This document shows positions 26,014-34,880 of a stretch of DNA of 64,000 nucleotides, in pieces. A program made the position numbers and the translations under genes. This DNA is from JAQBXX01 sp947085325 (lineage in GTDB: Bacteria > Pseudomonadota > Gammaproteobacteria > SURF-13): positions 1-64,000 of the forward strand of contig CAMTVY010000010.1 in NCBI GenBank assembly GCA_947085325.1, given 5' to 3'. The notes under the pieces are model-generated. The model did no database searches, was not told the DNA's origin, and saw nothing but the letters and a program-made list of their open reading frames with translations. How positions within the stretch are numbered: position 1 is the first letter of the stretch; every line of letters begins with the position of its first letter.

Positions 26014-26646
26014 ATGCGATGGATTCAGTTGAATGGAGCGAAACGTGAGTATGCCCGGCAGGCGTGTGCTGCACTGCTGACGGCGCTTGCGCTGATGTGG
26101 GTGTTCCCGGCGCAGGCCGAGCCAGGCGCCCCGGCGAGCATCAAATACCCCGTTGCGCCCGAGGGCAGCCATGTGGGCAAGGATGTGGAGCAGCCGATAG
26201 AGTTCCCGCATGATGTTCACACCGCCGTTAACAAGATCAACTGTCTTTATTGCCACACCTATGCCCGCCGCAGCAAGGTAGCCGGCATCCCGCCCACCAG
26301 CAAGTGCATGGGCTGTCACAGCGTGATCGCGACCGACAAGCCGCGCATCAAGCAGCTCACCGAATACTGGGAAAAAAAGGAGTCGGTGCCCTGGAAGAAG
26401 GTGCATGACGTGCCCGACTTCGTGCACTTCACGCATGAAAAGCACCTGAAAAAGTTCATCTTTGATAACGAAGAGCTGGCACAGAACATGTCCGTGGACA
26501 CGGTGGCCCCGGTGTGTGCGGCATGCCACGGTGACCTGCGTACCATGACCGTGGCCAAGAAGGTCAAACCCCTGACCATGGGCTGGTGCGTGTCCTGCCA
26601 TGAAGCCAATGGCGGGCCAAGCGACTGCTGGGCGTGTCATAAATAA
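26014..26646 (+). CDS. actA: Alternative complex III, ActA pentaheme cytochrome c
   Basis: 210 residues from ATG 26014 with AGGAGTGGAG upstream; signal peptide ending near AQAEPG. Five CxxCH haem sites: CLYCH 77-81, CMGCH 98-102, CAACH 168-172, CVSCH 192-196, CWACH 205-209. Extra histidines (FPHDVH, FTHEKH) are candidate distal ligands. This count and layout match ActA of alternative complex III (ACIII), a quinol oxidase unrelated to bc1. First gene of actA-B1-B2-C-D-E-F. No lipobox, so attachment is through other subunits. Confidence 0.92.
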   Translation: MRWIQLNGAKREYARQACAALLTALALMWVFPAQAEPGAPASIKYPVAPEGSHVGKDVEQPIEFPHDVHTAVNKINCLYCHTYARRSKVAGIPPTSKCMGCHSVIATDKPRIKQLTEYWEKKESVPWKKVHDVPDFVHFTHEKHLKKFIFDNEELAQNMSVDTVAPVCAACHGDLRTMTVAKKVKPLTMGWCVSCHEANGGPSDCWACHK

Positions 26647-26681
26647 ATAATCTTCTGACCTTAATTACGAGCGGCCTTGCC

Positions 26682-28949
26682 ATGAGCGGTAACGAGATCA
26701 AACCCCACACCCCCGACACTGGCGCAGTGCAAACTGCGGGTGCCCCGCTGCCGCGCCTCAAGCGCAGGGATTTTCTGAAAATGATGGGCTGGGGCACGGT
26801 CGGCGTAACGCTTGCCGGTTGTGACCTGCCTACCACGGTTACCCTGGAAGAGGGCGAAGAGACCGTGGTGTCCTACCTTTCGCCAGAGGAATATGTCATT
26901 CCGGGCGTGGGTGTGTGGTACGCATCGGCCTGCCTGCAATGTCCCGCCGGCTGCGGCATCCACGGCAGGGTGCGCGAGGGCCGTGCGCTCAAGCTCGAAG
27001 GCAATCCTGATTCGCCGGTCAACCGTGGCAAGCTGTGCCAGATGGGCCAGTCCGGCGTGCAGACGCATTACAATCCCGACCGCCTGAGCAAGCCGCAGTT
27101 ACGCAAGGACGGCAAACTCGTCGATATCAGCTGGGACGAGGCCTGGAAGGTGCTGGAAGAGAAGGTCGGCGCCGCCTCCAAAGGGCCCGGCGCACGCGTC
27201 GCCTGGTTTACCGGCACGGTGAGCGGCCATCAGGCGGTGCTCATCGGCGAGCACCTCGATGCGCTCGGCTCCAAACATCATTTCGTGCACGAGGTCATCA
27301 ACAACGCCGTCGGGCGTGCGGTCAATCAGGACGTGCTGGGCGAGGCCATGCCGCGGCTGGCCCTCGACAAGGCAAAGCTGGTGCTGTCGTTCGGCGCGGA
27401 TTTCCTCGGCACCTGGGTTTCGCCCACGCATTTTGCGACGGAATACGCCAAATTCCGCTCCGGTACGCGCGGTGTGCTGGTGGTGGCTGAACCCAAGATG
27501 TCGCTTACCGGCGCCAACGCGGATTTGTGGCTGGCCGTGCGCCCGGGTACCGAAGGCGTGCTCGCGCTCGGCATCGCGCATGCACTGATGCAGTCCGGCG
27601 TAGCCGTGCCGGAGGCTGCCCGTGCCGCTGTTGAATCCTATGCGCCTGCCAAGGCGGCCGAGATCACCGGCATTTCCGTGCAGCGCATCGAACAAGTGGC
27701 GGCGCTGCTCAAGCAGCACAGCCCGAGCCTTGTGCTCGCGGGCGCCACCGTTGAAGGTCAGGAGCAGGGTTATCAGGCGGCATCCGCCGTCATGCTGCTG
27801 AACGTGATGCTGGGCAATGTGGGGCAGACGATAGTGTCACGCGGTGAATTCCCGTTCCCGCAGTTGGCCCCGCGTACGGGCAATACGCGCGATCTGGTCG
27901 CGTTTGCCGCTGCGGCCAAAGACAAGGCCCTCGATGTCGCATTCTTCTACGGCGCCAACCCCGTCTACACCGCGCCGGACTCGCTCGGTCTGGTGGCAGC
28001 ATTACAGAATGTCCCGTTCAAGGTGGTGCTCACGCAATTTCCGGACGAAACCGCGGCGCAGGCCGACCTCGTGCTGCCTGTCGCGTCGAGCCTCGAGGAC
28101 TGGGGTACCCATGTCGCCGAATACCAGCCGGAACAGGGCGTCATCACGTTCCAGCAGCCGCTGATGGAAGGCCTGTATCCGGGCGTGCCGGGCGCGGGTG
28201 ATGTGCTGCTCAAGCTGCTCAAACTGCGCGCCGCCGAGAGATACGGCACCTTTGCCGACTACTATGCCTACCTGCAGAGCGCCATCGCGGCGCTGCCGGA
28301 CAGCTACAAAGAGTTCGGCATCAGCAACAAACAGTTGTGGGAGGAGACCCTGCAAAAAGGGTTGCTCAAGGTGGAGAGCGTACCGGGCAGCCTGACGGTG
28401 ACTGTCGGCGCCATTACCCTGAACGAACCCAGGGCCGATGCGGAGTATCCGCTACGCCTGATTCCGTCGCCGCGTCTCGGGCTGTGGGACGGGCGCCACG
28501 CCAACATTCCCTGGTTGCAGGAGGCGCCGGATCAGATCAGCAAGGTGGTGTGGGATTCCTGGGCCGAACTGCATCCCTCCACCGCCGCCGGGCTCGGCGT
28601 GCAGGAGGGCGACGTGATCGAGGTCGCCTCCGCGCATGGCGCGATCAAGGTCAAGGTCTATGTGTTCAAGGGCGTGCACCCCGACGCGATCGCGGTGCCG
28701 CTGGGTCAGGGCCATGAGGAGTACGGCCGTTACGCCAAGGGGCTCGGCGTGAACCCGCTGAAAATCCTCAGCCCCGCAGTCGACGCCAGAACCGGCGAAC
28801 TTGCGCTGTACGGCACGCGCGTCAATGCGACCCGCACCGGCGTGCACGAAGAACTCGTCAAGGAAGGCCGTAACAACATCTCGCAACGTGGCCGTAAGCT
28901 GGTGGCGACGATCACCGCCGAACAGTTCCGGCGCACCGAAGGAGTGTAA
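26682..28949 (+). CDS. actB1: Alternative complex III, ActB1 (molybdopterin oxidoreductase-like)
   Basis: 755 residues. Twin-arginine signal R28 R29 DFLK followed by LAGC (Cys47), so perhaps a Tat-exported lipoprotein. The rest is the DMSO-reductase-family fold without the iron-sulfur domain, which is a separate gene next door; in many ACIII the two are fused. Four cysteines C84, C87, C91, C119 (CLQCPAGC...GKLCQMG) are in the place of the family's N-terminal 4Fe-4S site. Known ACIII ActB is thought not to carry molybdopterin; whether this one does cannot be told. I considered a sulfur or sulfite oxidoreductase and prefer ACIII from its neighbours. Confidence 0.88.
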   Translation: MSGNEIKPHTPDTGAVQTAGAPLPRLKRRDFLKMMGWGTVGVTLAGCDLPTTVTLEEGEETVVSYLSPEEYVIPGVGVWYASACLQCPAGCGIHGRVREGRALKLEGNPDSPVNRGKLCQMGQSGVQTHYNPDRLSKPQLRKDGKLVDISWDEAWKVLEEKVGAASKGPGARVAWFTGTVSGHQAVLIGEHLDALGSKHHFVHEVINNAVGRAVNQDVLGEAMPRLALDKAKLVLSFGADFLGTWVSPTHFATEYAKFRSGTRGVLVVAEPKMSLTGANADLWLAVRPGTEGVLALGIAHALMQSGVAVPEAARAAVESYAPAKAAEITGISVQRIEQVAALLKQHSPSLVLAGATVEGQEQGYQAASAVMLLNVMLGNVGQTIVSRGEFPFPQLAPRTGNTRDLVAFAAAAKDKALDVAFFYGANPVYTAPDSLGLVAALQNVPFKVVLTQFPDETAAQADLVLPVASSLEDWGTHVAEYQPEQGVITFQQPLMEGLYPGVPGAGDVLLKLLKLRAAERYGTFADYYAYLQSAIAALPDSYKEFGISNKQLWEETLQKGLLKVESVPGSLTVTVGAITLNEPRADAEYPLRLIPSPRLGLWDGRHANIPWLQEAPDQISKVVWDSWAELHPSTAAGLGVQEGDVIEVASAHGAIKVKVYVFKGVHPDAIAVPLGQGHEEYGRYAKGLGVNPLKILSPAVDARTGELALYGTRVNATRTGVHEELVKEGRNNISQRGRKLVATITAEQFRRTEGV

Positions 28950-28954
28950 TTCAC

Positions 28955-29815
28955 ATGTCTCTGGATAATCTGACAAAGGACTGGTCGCGCTACCGCAAGG
29001 GTATTGAGGAGGGCGGCTTCCATAATTACGAGCACCGCTGGGGCATGGCCATCGACCTCAATGCCTGCATCGGCTGCAACGCGTGTTCCACCGCCTGCTA
29101 CGCGGAGAACAATCTCGCCGTGGTGGGCAAGGAGCGTTTTTCCAAGGGCCACTACATGCACTGGATGCGCATCGAGCGCTACTGGGACGAGGATCAGGCG
29201 CGGGAGGAGTTTCCCGATCAGGGCGCGCACTTCCTGCCCATGCTGTGCCAGCAGTGCGGCGCCGCGCCGTGCGAGCCGGTGTGCCCGGTGGCCGCGACCT
29301 ACCACACGCCGGACGGCCTCAATGCGCAGGTGTACAACCGCTGCATCGGCTCGCGCTATTGCAGCAACAACTGCCCCTACCGCGTACGTTACTTTAACTT
29401 CTGGTCTTACCCGGAATCCGCCTGGCCGGAGCCGTTGAATCTGCAACTCAACCCCGATATCACGGTGCGCGACAAGGGCGTGATGGAGAAGTGCACGTTC
29501 TGCGTGCAGCGCATCCGCGTCGCCAAGGACAAGGCCAGGATGGAAAACCGCAAGGTGAAGGACGGCGAGTTCACCACCGCCTGCGCGCAGGCCTGCCCCA
29601 CCAGTGCCATCCACTTTGGCGACCTCATGGACACCGAGAGTGCAGTGACGAAACTGTGGGCCAGGCACGAGGTCAAGCGTCATGACGAGCAGGGGCTTCC
29701 GGTGAGCAAGCAGCACAAGCAGAATCCCGCGCTGCGCGGTTATCGCGTGCTGGAGGAGCTCAACACGGATCCGTCGGTGATGTACCTCGAGCGCGTGCGC
29801 GAAGAGTTGGCTTAA
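28955..29815 (+). CDS. actB2: Alternative complex III, ActB2 iron-sulfur subunit
   Basis: 286-residue ferredoxin-like subunit, equivalent to the C-terminal part of fused ActB. Cysteine groups: C38/41/44/48, C98/101/106/110, C130/136/140 and C180/183/210/214. The third group lacks one cysteine (Ser133 in CIGSRYCSNNC), which fits three 4Fe-4S clusters plus one 3Fe-4S, as reported for ACIII. No own signal peptide, so it is probably exported with ActB1 via Tat. It starts 5 nt after actB1. Confidence 0.92.
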   Translation: MSLDNLTKDWSRYRKGIEEGGFHNYEHRWGMAIDLNACIGCNACSTACYAENNLAVVGKERFSKGHYMHWMRIERYWDEDQAREEFPDQGAHFLPMLCQQCGAAPCEPVCPVAATYHTPDGLNAQVYNRCIGSRYCSNNCPYRVRYFNFWSYPESAWPEPLNLQLNPDITVRDKGVMEKCTFCVQRIRVAKDKARMENRKVKDGEFTTACAQACPTSAIHFGDLMDTESAVTKLWARHEVKRHDEQGLPVSKQHKQNPALRGYRVLEELNTDPSVMYLERVREELA

Positions 29816-29826
29816 GGGAACGCGTC

Positions 29827-31263
29827 ATGAAAGAAACCGAACTACACCACGACAAAGACATCCGTGACGATCTCGCCTGGTCGCAGATCAACAGCGATAT
29901 CCTGAAGAGCCTGGAGAATCCGCGCCGCGGCTACTGGTATACCGTGATCGGCTGCCTGGTGCTGCTCGCCATCGGCATCACCGCCGCAGTGCTGCAATAC
30001 CAGTATGGCCTGGGCATGGCGAAGAACCACCCGCACATGTGGAATCTGTACATCGCCACCTTCATCTTCTGGATCGGCATGAGCCACTCCGGCACGTTGC
30101 TGTCGGCGATCCTGCACATCGTGCACGCCGACTGGCGCAAACCGATTTACCGTTTCGCCGAGGCCATGACCACCTTCTCGCTCATGACCGCCTTGCTGTT
30201 CCCGGTGATCCATCTCGGGCGGTTGTGGAATTTCTATTGGGTGATTCCCTATATCCCGGCGCGCGGCACCTGGCCCAACTTCCGTTCGCCCCTGTCATGG
30301 GACGGGTTCGCCATCATGACCTATCTCACGTCGTCGGCGCTGTTCCTGTACATCGGCATGCTGCCTGACCTCGCCATCGCGCGCGACAACACCACGGGCT
30401 GGCGTAAGAAGCTCTACAGCACCCTGTCGCTGGGCTGGTACGGCAGCGACCGGCAGTGGCGCATATTCCGCAAGGCCTACATGCTGATGGCGATCTTCCT
30501 GATCCCGCTTGCGGTGTCGGTGCACTCCATCGTGTCGTCCGACTTCGCCATGTCCATCATGCCCGGCTGGCACGTCACCACCTTCCCGCCTTACTTCGTG
30601 TCGGGCGCGCTTTACTCCGGCTGCGCGGCGATCATTACCCTGTTCATCCTGCTGCGCTATTACTTCCGCTGGGAGGAGTACATGACGCTGGCGATTCTGG
30701 AGAAGATTTGCAAGCTCACCTTCGCCATTGCCATGGTGTGGACGTACCTGAATCTGGTCGAGTTCTCCTCGGTGTGGTACGGCCATGATATCTATGCCAA
30801 GGAAGTGCTGTGGGGCAAGATGACCGGGGCTTACGCGCCGGCGTTCTGGAGCATGATGTTCTTCGGCTCGGTGTTGCCGTTCACGCTCGCCTTCCGCAAG
30901 CTGCGCCGCCACATCCCCATCATGATGGCGGTGTCCATCCTGCTCAACGTCGGCATGTGGCTGGAACGCTGGATGATCGTCTCGCCCACGTTGTCGCAGT
31001 CGTTCTATCCCTGGTCGTGGGACGTGCTGTGGCCCACCCTTACTTCGTGGGCCATTGTGCTGGGCAGCTTCGGCTGGTTCGGCCTGCTGTTCCTGACATT
31101 CGTGAAGATATTCCCGTCGGTGTCCATGTACGAGGTGAAGGAAATGGTCTACCACCGCAAGCTCGCGCGTGACAAGGGTGCCGCGCACGGCGCTGTGCAT
31201 GGCCATGCGGGCGGTGCTCAACCGGCCTCCAGCCCCAGTATGAGGAAGGAGGGCGGGCCATGA
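29827..31263 (+). CDS. actC: Alternative complex III, ActC NrfD/PsrC-like membrane subunit
   Basis: 478-residue integral membrane protein with about ten hydrophobic segments of the NrfD/PsrC family, for instance WIGMSHSGTLLSAILHIVHADWRKPIYRFAEAM. It should hold a quinol site facing the periplasmic side next to ActB2. The hydrophilic C-terminal tail is rich in His and Ala. The start is 11 nt after actB2; the end overlaps actD by 4 nt (ATGA). Confidence 0.94.
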   Translation: MKETELHHDKDIRDDLAWSQINSDILKSLENPRRGYWYTVIGCLVLLAIGITAAVLQYQYGLGMAKNHPHMWNLYIATFIFWIGMSHSGTLLSAILHIVHADWRKPIYRFAEAMTTFSLMTALLFPVIHLGRLWNFYWVIPYIPARGTWPNFRSPLSWDGFAIMTYLTSSALFLYIGMLPDLAIARDNTTGWRKKLYSTLSLGWYGSDRQWRIFRKAYMLMAIFLIPLAVSVHSIVSSDFAMSIMPGWHVTTFPPYFVSGALYSGCAAIITLFILLRYYFRWEEYMTLAILEKICKLTFAIAMVWTYLNLVEFSSVWYGHDIYAKEVLWGKMTGAYAPAFWSMMFFGSVLPFTLAFRKLRRHIPIMMAVSILLNVGMWLERWMIVSPTLSQSFYPWSWDVLWPTLTSWAIVLGSFGWFGLLFLTFVKIFPSVSMYEVKEMVYHRKLARDKGAAHGAVHGHAGGAQPASSPSMRKEGGP

Positions 31264-31790
31264 AAAAGACGCGCCGCATTCTCGGTTTGTTTGGCAACTT
31301 TGATGAAGCCACGAACGCAATTTACGATATCCGCGCCAGCAAGGTAGCCGGCCTGTCAGTGGATGACGTGACGCTGATCTCGCCCATCGAACACCCGGAG
31401 GTCGAAGAGGCGCTGGGTGATCGTCCGGTGCGCGTGCAGTTTTTCACCTTCTGCGGCGGTCTGTTCGGGCTGGTCGGAAGCTGGTTGTGGATTTCATCTG
31501 CGCAGGCCACTTTTCTGGTGCAGCCGCAGGGCGGCAAGCCCGTGGTCACGCTGGTGTCGAACTTCGTGCTGAGCTACGAAATGATGATTCTGGGCGGTGT
31601 GTTGTCCACCCTGATCGGATTTCTGATCGGCGCGCGCCTGCCGTCCCGGCCCAGCACACTGTACAGTGAAAAGGTGAGCCTCGATCAGGTCGGCATTATT
31701 CTGGAGCTGGACGAAACCCAGATAGAACCGGCGAAAAATCTGTTCCGGAATCACAAGGTGCTGGAGATCAGGGAAGAGGTGATGAAATGA
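31260..31790 (+). CDS. actD: Alternative complex III, ActD (DUF3341)
   Basis: 176-residue protein with an N-terminal domain (RILGLFGNFDEATNAIYDIRASKVAGLSVDDVTLISPI) and two membrane segments around 65-125, the DUF3341 family that is diagnostic for ACIII. It stabilises the ActC/ActF interface in known structures; no cofactor is seen. It overlaps actC and actE by 4 nt at each end, indicating tight coupling. Confidence 0.93.
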   Translation: MKKTRRILGLFGNFDEATNAIYDIRASKVAGLSVDDVTLISPIEHPEVEEALGDRPVRVQFFTFCGGLFGLVGSWLWISSAQATFLVQPQGGKPVVTLVSNFVLSYEMMILGGVLSTLIGFLIGARLPSRPSTLYSEKVSLDQVGIILELDETQIEPAKNLFRNHKVLEIREEVMK

Positions 31791-32341
31791 AAATGCGCCG
31801 ACTGGTCTTTGCTGCGCTGCTCGCGCCCACGCTCGCCTATGCCTGGCCATGGTCGCAGGATATGATGGATCAGCCCAGCGTCAAGCCCCAGGAGCCCGCG
31901 CATGACGGCAAGATGATGCCGTTTCCGCACCGTTCGGTTCCGGCGCAAGGCATTCCCACGCAAGTCGCTGACCGCGAGGCTGCGAAGACACTCACCAATC
32001 CGATTCCTGCAACGCCGGCGTCGATCAAGGAAGGCCGCACGCTGTTCCGCATCGTCTGCGCCGCGTGTCACGGTCTTACGGGCATGGCGGACAGCCCGGT
32101 GAGCGACAAAATCGGCGCGATTCCGCTGACTGACGACTATGTGCAGAAGCAGCTCACCGAAGGGTGGATATTCGGTACGATCACGTTCGGCAGTGCCGTC
32201 ATGCCGGCCTATGGCGTGACCCGCAGTCAGACGGGATCCAACGATCTGTCGGTCGAAGAGCGCTGGCACATCGTGAATTATATGCGCCATGCGCTGGTCA
32301 ACGAGTCGGCCCCCGTGACGCAGCAGGCCAAGACCCCGTAA
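31787..32341 (+). CDS. actE: Alternative complex III, ActE monohaem cytochrome c
   Basis: 184-residue periplasmic cytochrome c with signal peptide MKMRRLVFAALLAPTLAYA and a single haem site CAACH at 91-95. A Met-containing C-terminal part (GSAVMPAYGVT) supplies the probable sixth ligand. In ACIII, ActE receives electrons from ActA and passes them to the terminal oxidase or a soluble carrier. Unlike some ACIII, the signal peptide has no lipobox. Confidence 0.93.
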   Translation: MKMRRLVFAALLAPTLAYAWPWSQDMMDQPSVKPQEPAHDGKMMPFPHRSVPAQGIPTQVADREAAKTLTNPIPATPASIKEGRTLFRIVCAACHGLTGMADSPVSDKIGAIPLTDDYVQKQLTEGWIFGTITFGSAVMPAYGVTRSQTGSNDLSVEERWHIVNYMRHALVNESAPVTQQAKTP

Positions 32342-32388
32342 AACATCGCTTCCTGAATTAGTCTGAGCCATTAGATACCGGAGTTGTC

Positions 32389-33423
32389 ATGGAAAAATTT
32401 GGAAGCTGGTCTGTACTCACCACCGATTTTCTGGTGGTACTTTACCTGGCGCTGTGCGGCGTGCTGCTCTGTTCGCTGCTCCAGATGGCGAACGCGCAGT
32501 GGCGCTTTTATGTGCGCAAGCTCGCCGTGTCGCTTGCGGCACTGTTTCCCGTCGCCTTCGTACTGTTACTGATATTGCTGTTTAACGGCGAGGCCACCTT
32601 CCCGTGGCTGAAAGACGCGCAGGAAGGTGAACAGCATCTGCCCGGCTGGCACAACTACACCTTCCTCGTGGTGCGCCAGATCGTGTGCTTCCTCATCGTT
32701 GCCGGGCTGTTCGGCCTGTTTATCAAATATCAGCACCAGAGCGAGATCGACAGTTCTCCCGCCGCACAGCGGCGCCTGCGCAACGTCGCGCTGCTGATCC
32801 CGTTTGCCTATGTGCCGTATGCGACCCTGGTGGCCTGGGATTTCGAGATGACCATGGTGCCGGGCTGGCACAGTGCGAGCTACGGCGCGTATCACTTCGT
32901 CAGCAACTTCCACGCCTTCCTCGCGTTCTTCGCGGTATTTCTGTTCTTCCTGAGCCGCTCCGGCAAGCTGGTCGCTCCGCTGCCCGAGCACGTGATGAAT
33001 TATCTGGCACAGATGATATTTGCGTTCACCATTCTGTGGACCTACCTGTTCTTCACGCAATACCTGATCTTCTGGTACGGACGCCTGCCGGATAACCTTA
33101 TGCGCTACAACCACATGATGTATCAGGGCTACGGCGCGTTATGGTGGACCTTCTTCACGGTGAAGTTCATAGTGCCGTTCTCCACCTTCCTGTTCACGGC
33201 CAATCGACATAATCCGGTGGTGATTACGGTCGTCGGTTCCGGCATCGTGCTCGGCACCTGGCTTGAGCGCTACACCTGGATTTCCGGCTCGGTGGACCCG
33301 AAGTTCTATCACATGCCGATGACCGCAGTGTTCGATGTCGTGGTCACGCTGGCGGTGATTGCCGTGGCGTGGTTTGCCATGCGCTGGTCGCTTACCCGCT
33401 ATGGATTACTCAGGAGTCAGTAA
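32389..33423 (+). CDS. actF: Alternative complex III, ActF membrane subunit
   Basis: 344-residue integral membrane protein with about ten hydrophobic helices, a shorter relative of ActC. Polar motifs within the membrane (YHFVSNFHAF, LPEHVMNYLAQMIFAFTILWTYLFFTQYLIFWYG) are typical of ActF, which lacks a clear quinol site. It starts 47 nt after actE. No cytochrome oxidase genes follow; the operon ends in repeat element E copy 2. Confidence 0.92.
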   Translation: MEKFGSWSVLTTDFLVVLYLALCGVLLCSLLQMANAQWRFYVRKLAVSLAALFPVAFVLLLILLFNGEATFPWLKDAQEGEQHLPGWHNYTFLVVRQIVCFLIVAGLFGLFIKYQHQSEIDSSPAAQRRLRNVALLIPFAYVPYATLVAWDFEMTMVPGWHSASYGAYHFVSNFHAFLAFFAVFLFFLSRSGKLVAPLPEHVMNYLAQMIFAFTILWTYLFFTQYLIFWYGRLPDNLMRYNHMMYQGYGALWWTFFTVKFIVPFSTFLFTANRHNPVVITVVGSGIVLGTWLERYTWISGSVDPKFYHMPMTAVFDVVVTLAVIAVAWFAMRWSLTRYGLLRSQ

Positions 33424-33633
33424 GTAAGGCTACACTCCCGCTACGTCCCCGCCCCTTGTTTTGGGGTGAGGCCGTGAAACGGCCGAACGCCAAGCCAGGA
33501 CGGCTTGGCTGGACTTTTGCGCAGAGCATGGACGGCGCAGCGCAAAAGGGGACAGGGTGGGGGTAGGTAAACAGGTTTTTATTCAGGAGTCACATCATTC
33601 ATGTTGTCGTCTTACTTTGTGACTCCTGACTGA
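33406..33633. repeat. Composite inverted-repeat element E, copy 2
   Basis: Covers the end of actF and most of the 305-nt gap before the DegS-like gene. It shares with copy 1 the core AAGTAAGG.ACAC.CCCGCTACG and ACAGGGTGGGGGTAGG, and a loop ending CGTCTTAC. The hairpin arms at about 33593-33605 and 33618-33631 (CAGGAGTCACA type) have a sequence different from copy 1. The same units recur at the other end within actF (CAGGAGTCAG). A 90-nt insert (about 33470-33555) contains three further small palindromes. Confidence 0.72.
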
Positions 33634-33728
33634 TCCGCTCCTGAGACTGTCAGGCCAGCCCTGCAAGGGGTGCAGGGCGCATGCTATCATGAGCGCTGGT
33701 TTCAACGCGCCGTCAAGACGCTCACGCC

Positions 33729-34880
33729 ATGTCCCTGCATAACGCAGCCTCCTTTATTTCCAAGGCCATACTGGCAGGCTTGGTGCTTGCCTTTGTGGTG
33801 CTCTATCTCTATCCCTCGCTACTGGATCGGCAACAGACGCCGACCGTCGTTACCAACCAGGCCCCTGCGGCGCCTGCCATGCGTGGCGTTGCATCCTACG
33901 CCGATGCGGTCGCGCTGGCTGCCCCTGCTGTAGTCAATATCAACACCACCAAGGTGGTGGCGGAGCGCAATCCGTTTTTCAATGATCCGTTCCTGCAACG
34001 CTTTTTTGGCGGTAACCCCGGCACGCGCTCACGGGTAGAGTCCAGCCTCGGCTCGGGTGTCATCGTGAGCAGCGAGGGCTATGTGCTTACCAACAATCAT
34101 GTGATTGAGGGCGCGGACGATATCCAGGTGGCCCTGCACGACGGGCGCAATGCCAAGGCGCGCGTGGTGGGCACCGACCCGGAAACCGACATTGCGGTGC
34201 TGCGCATCGATCTCAAGGACATGCCTGCCATCACCATCGGCGACTCGGAGGCCTTGCGCGTGGGCGATGTGGTACTCGCCATAGGCAATCCCTACGGCGT
34301 CGGGCAGACGGTGACGCAAGGCATCGTAAGCGCCACCGGACGCAATCACCTCGGCCTCAATACCTTCGAGGATTTCATCCAGACCGACGCCGCCATCAAC
34401 CCCGGTAACTCGGGCGGTGCGCTGATCGACAGCGCAGGCCGGATGATAGGCATCAACAGCGTGATCTTCTCCCGCTCCGGAGGCTCGCAGGGCATCGGCA
34501 TTGCGATCCCGCTCAGCCTCGCGCAGGGCGTGATGCAGCAGATCATCAAGCACGGGCACGCCGTGCGCGGCTGGCTCGGCATCGAGGTGCAGGAGATGAC
34601 CCCGGCGCTGGCGGAGTCGTTCGGCCTGACCGAGGTCGGGGGCGTTATCGTGGCCGGCGTACTGCGCGGCGGGCCTGCGGCGGAGGCGGGGATGCGGCCC
34701 GGTGACGTGGTGCTGTCGGTGAACGACAGCGCGGTGAATGATCCGGCGGCACTGATGAATGCGGTGGCCAGGATTGTGCCCGGAACCAGCGTCCGTCTGC
34801 GCGGTGTGCGCGACGGCAAGGACATCACGTTTAACCCGCGCGTGAGCGAACGGCCCACGCCGGCAACGCGCCAGCCTTAG
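33729..34880 (+). CDS. Periplasmic serine protease, DegS/AlgW-like (one PDZ)
   Basis: 383-residue trypsin-fold HtrA protease. An N-terminal hydrophobic anchor (SKAILAGLVLAFVVLYLYP) replaces a cleavable signal. Catalytic triad: His in TNNHVIEG, Asp in ETDIAVLRID, Ser in NPGNSGGAL. One PDZ domain follows (about 280-370). Anchor plus single PDZ fits DegS/AlgW, which start the sigmaE envelope stress cascade; DegQ usually has two PDZ. No rseA/rpoE is nearby. It is convergent with tatC, overlapping by 4 nt. Confidence 0.88.
   Translation: MSLHNAASFISKAILAGLVLAFVVLYLYPSLLDRQQTPTVVTNQAPAAPAMRGVASYADAVALAAPAVVNINTTKVVAERNPFFNDPFLQRFFGGNPGTRSRVESSLGSGVIVSSEGYVLTNNHVIEGADDIQVALHDGRNAKARVVGTDPETDIAVLRIDLKDMPAITIGDSEALRVGDVVLAIGNPYGVGQTVTQGIVSATGRNHLGLNTFEDFIQTDAAINPGNSGGALIDSAGRMIGINSVIFSRSGGSQGIGIAIPLSLAQGVMQQIIKHGHAVRGWLGIEVQEMTPALAESFGLTEVGGVIVAGVLRGGPAAEAGMRPGDVVLSVNDSAVNDPAALMNAVARIVPGTSVRLRGVRDGKDITFNPRVSERPTPATRQP

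Noticed and set aside
26682..31263. Sulfite oxidoreductase SoeABC or polysulfide reductase as identity of actB1-B2-C
   Set aside because: Pentahaem ActA, DUF3341 ActD, monohaem ActE and a second NrfD-like ActF in one operon are specific to alternative complex III; the FeS subunit also lacks the cysteine that would complete a fourth 4Fe-4S site.
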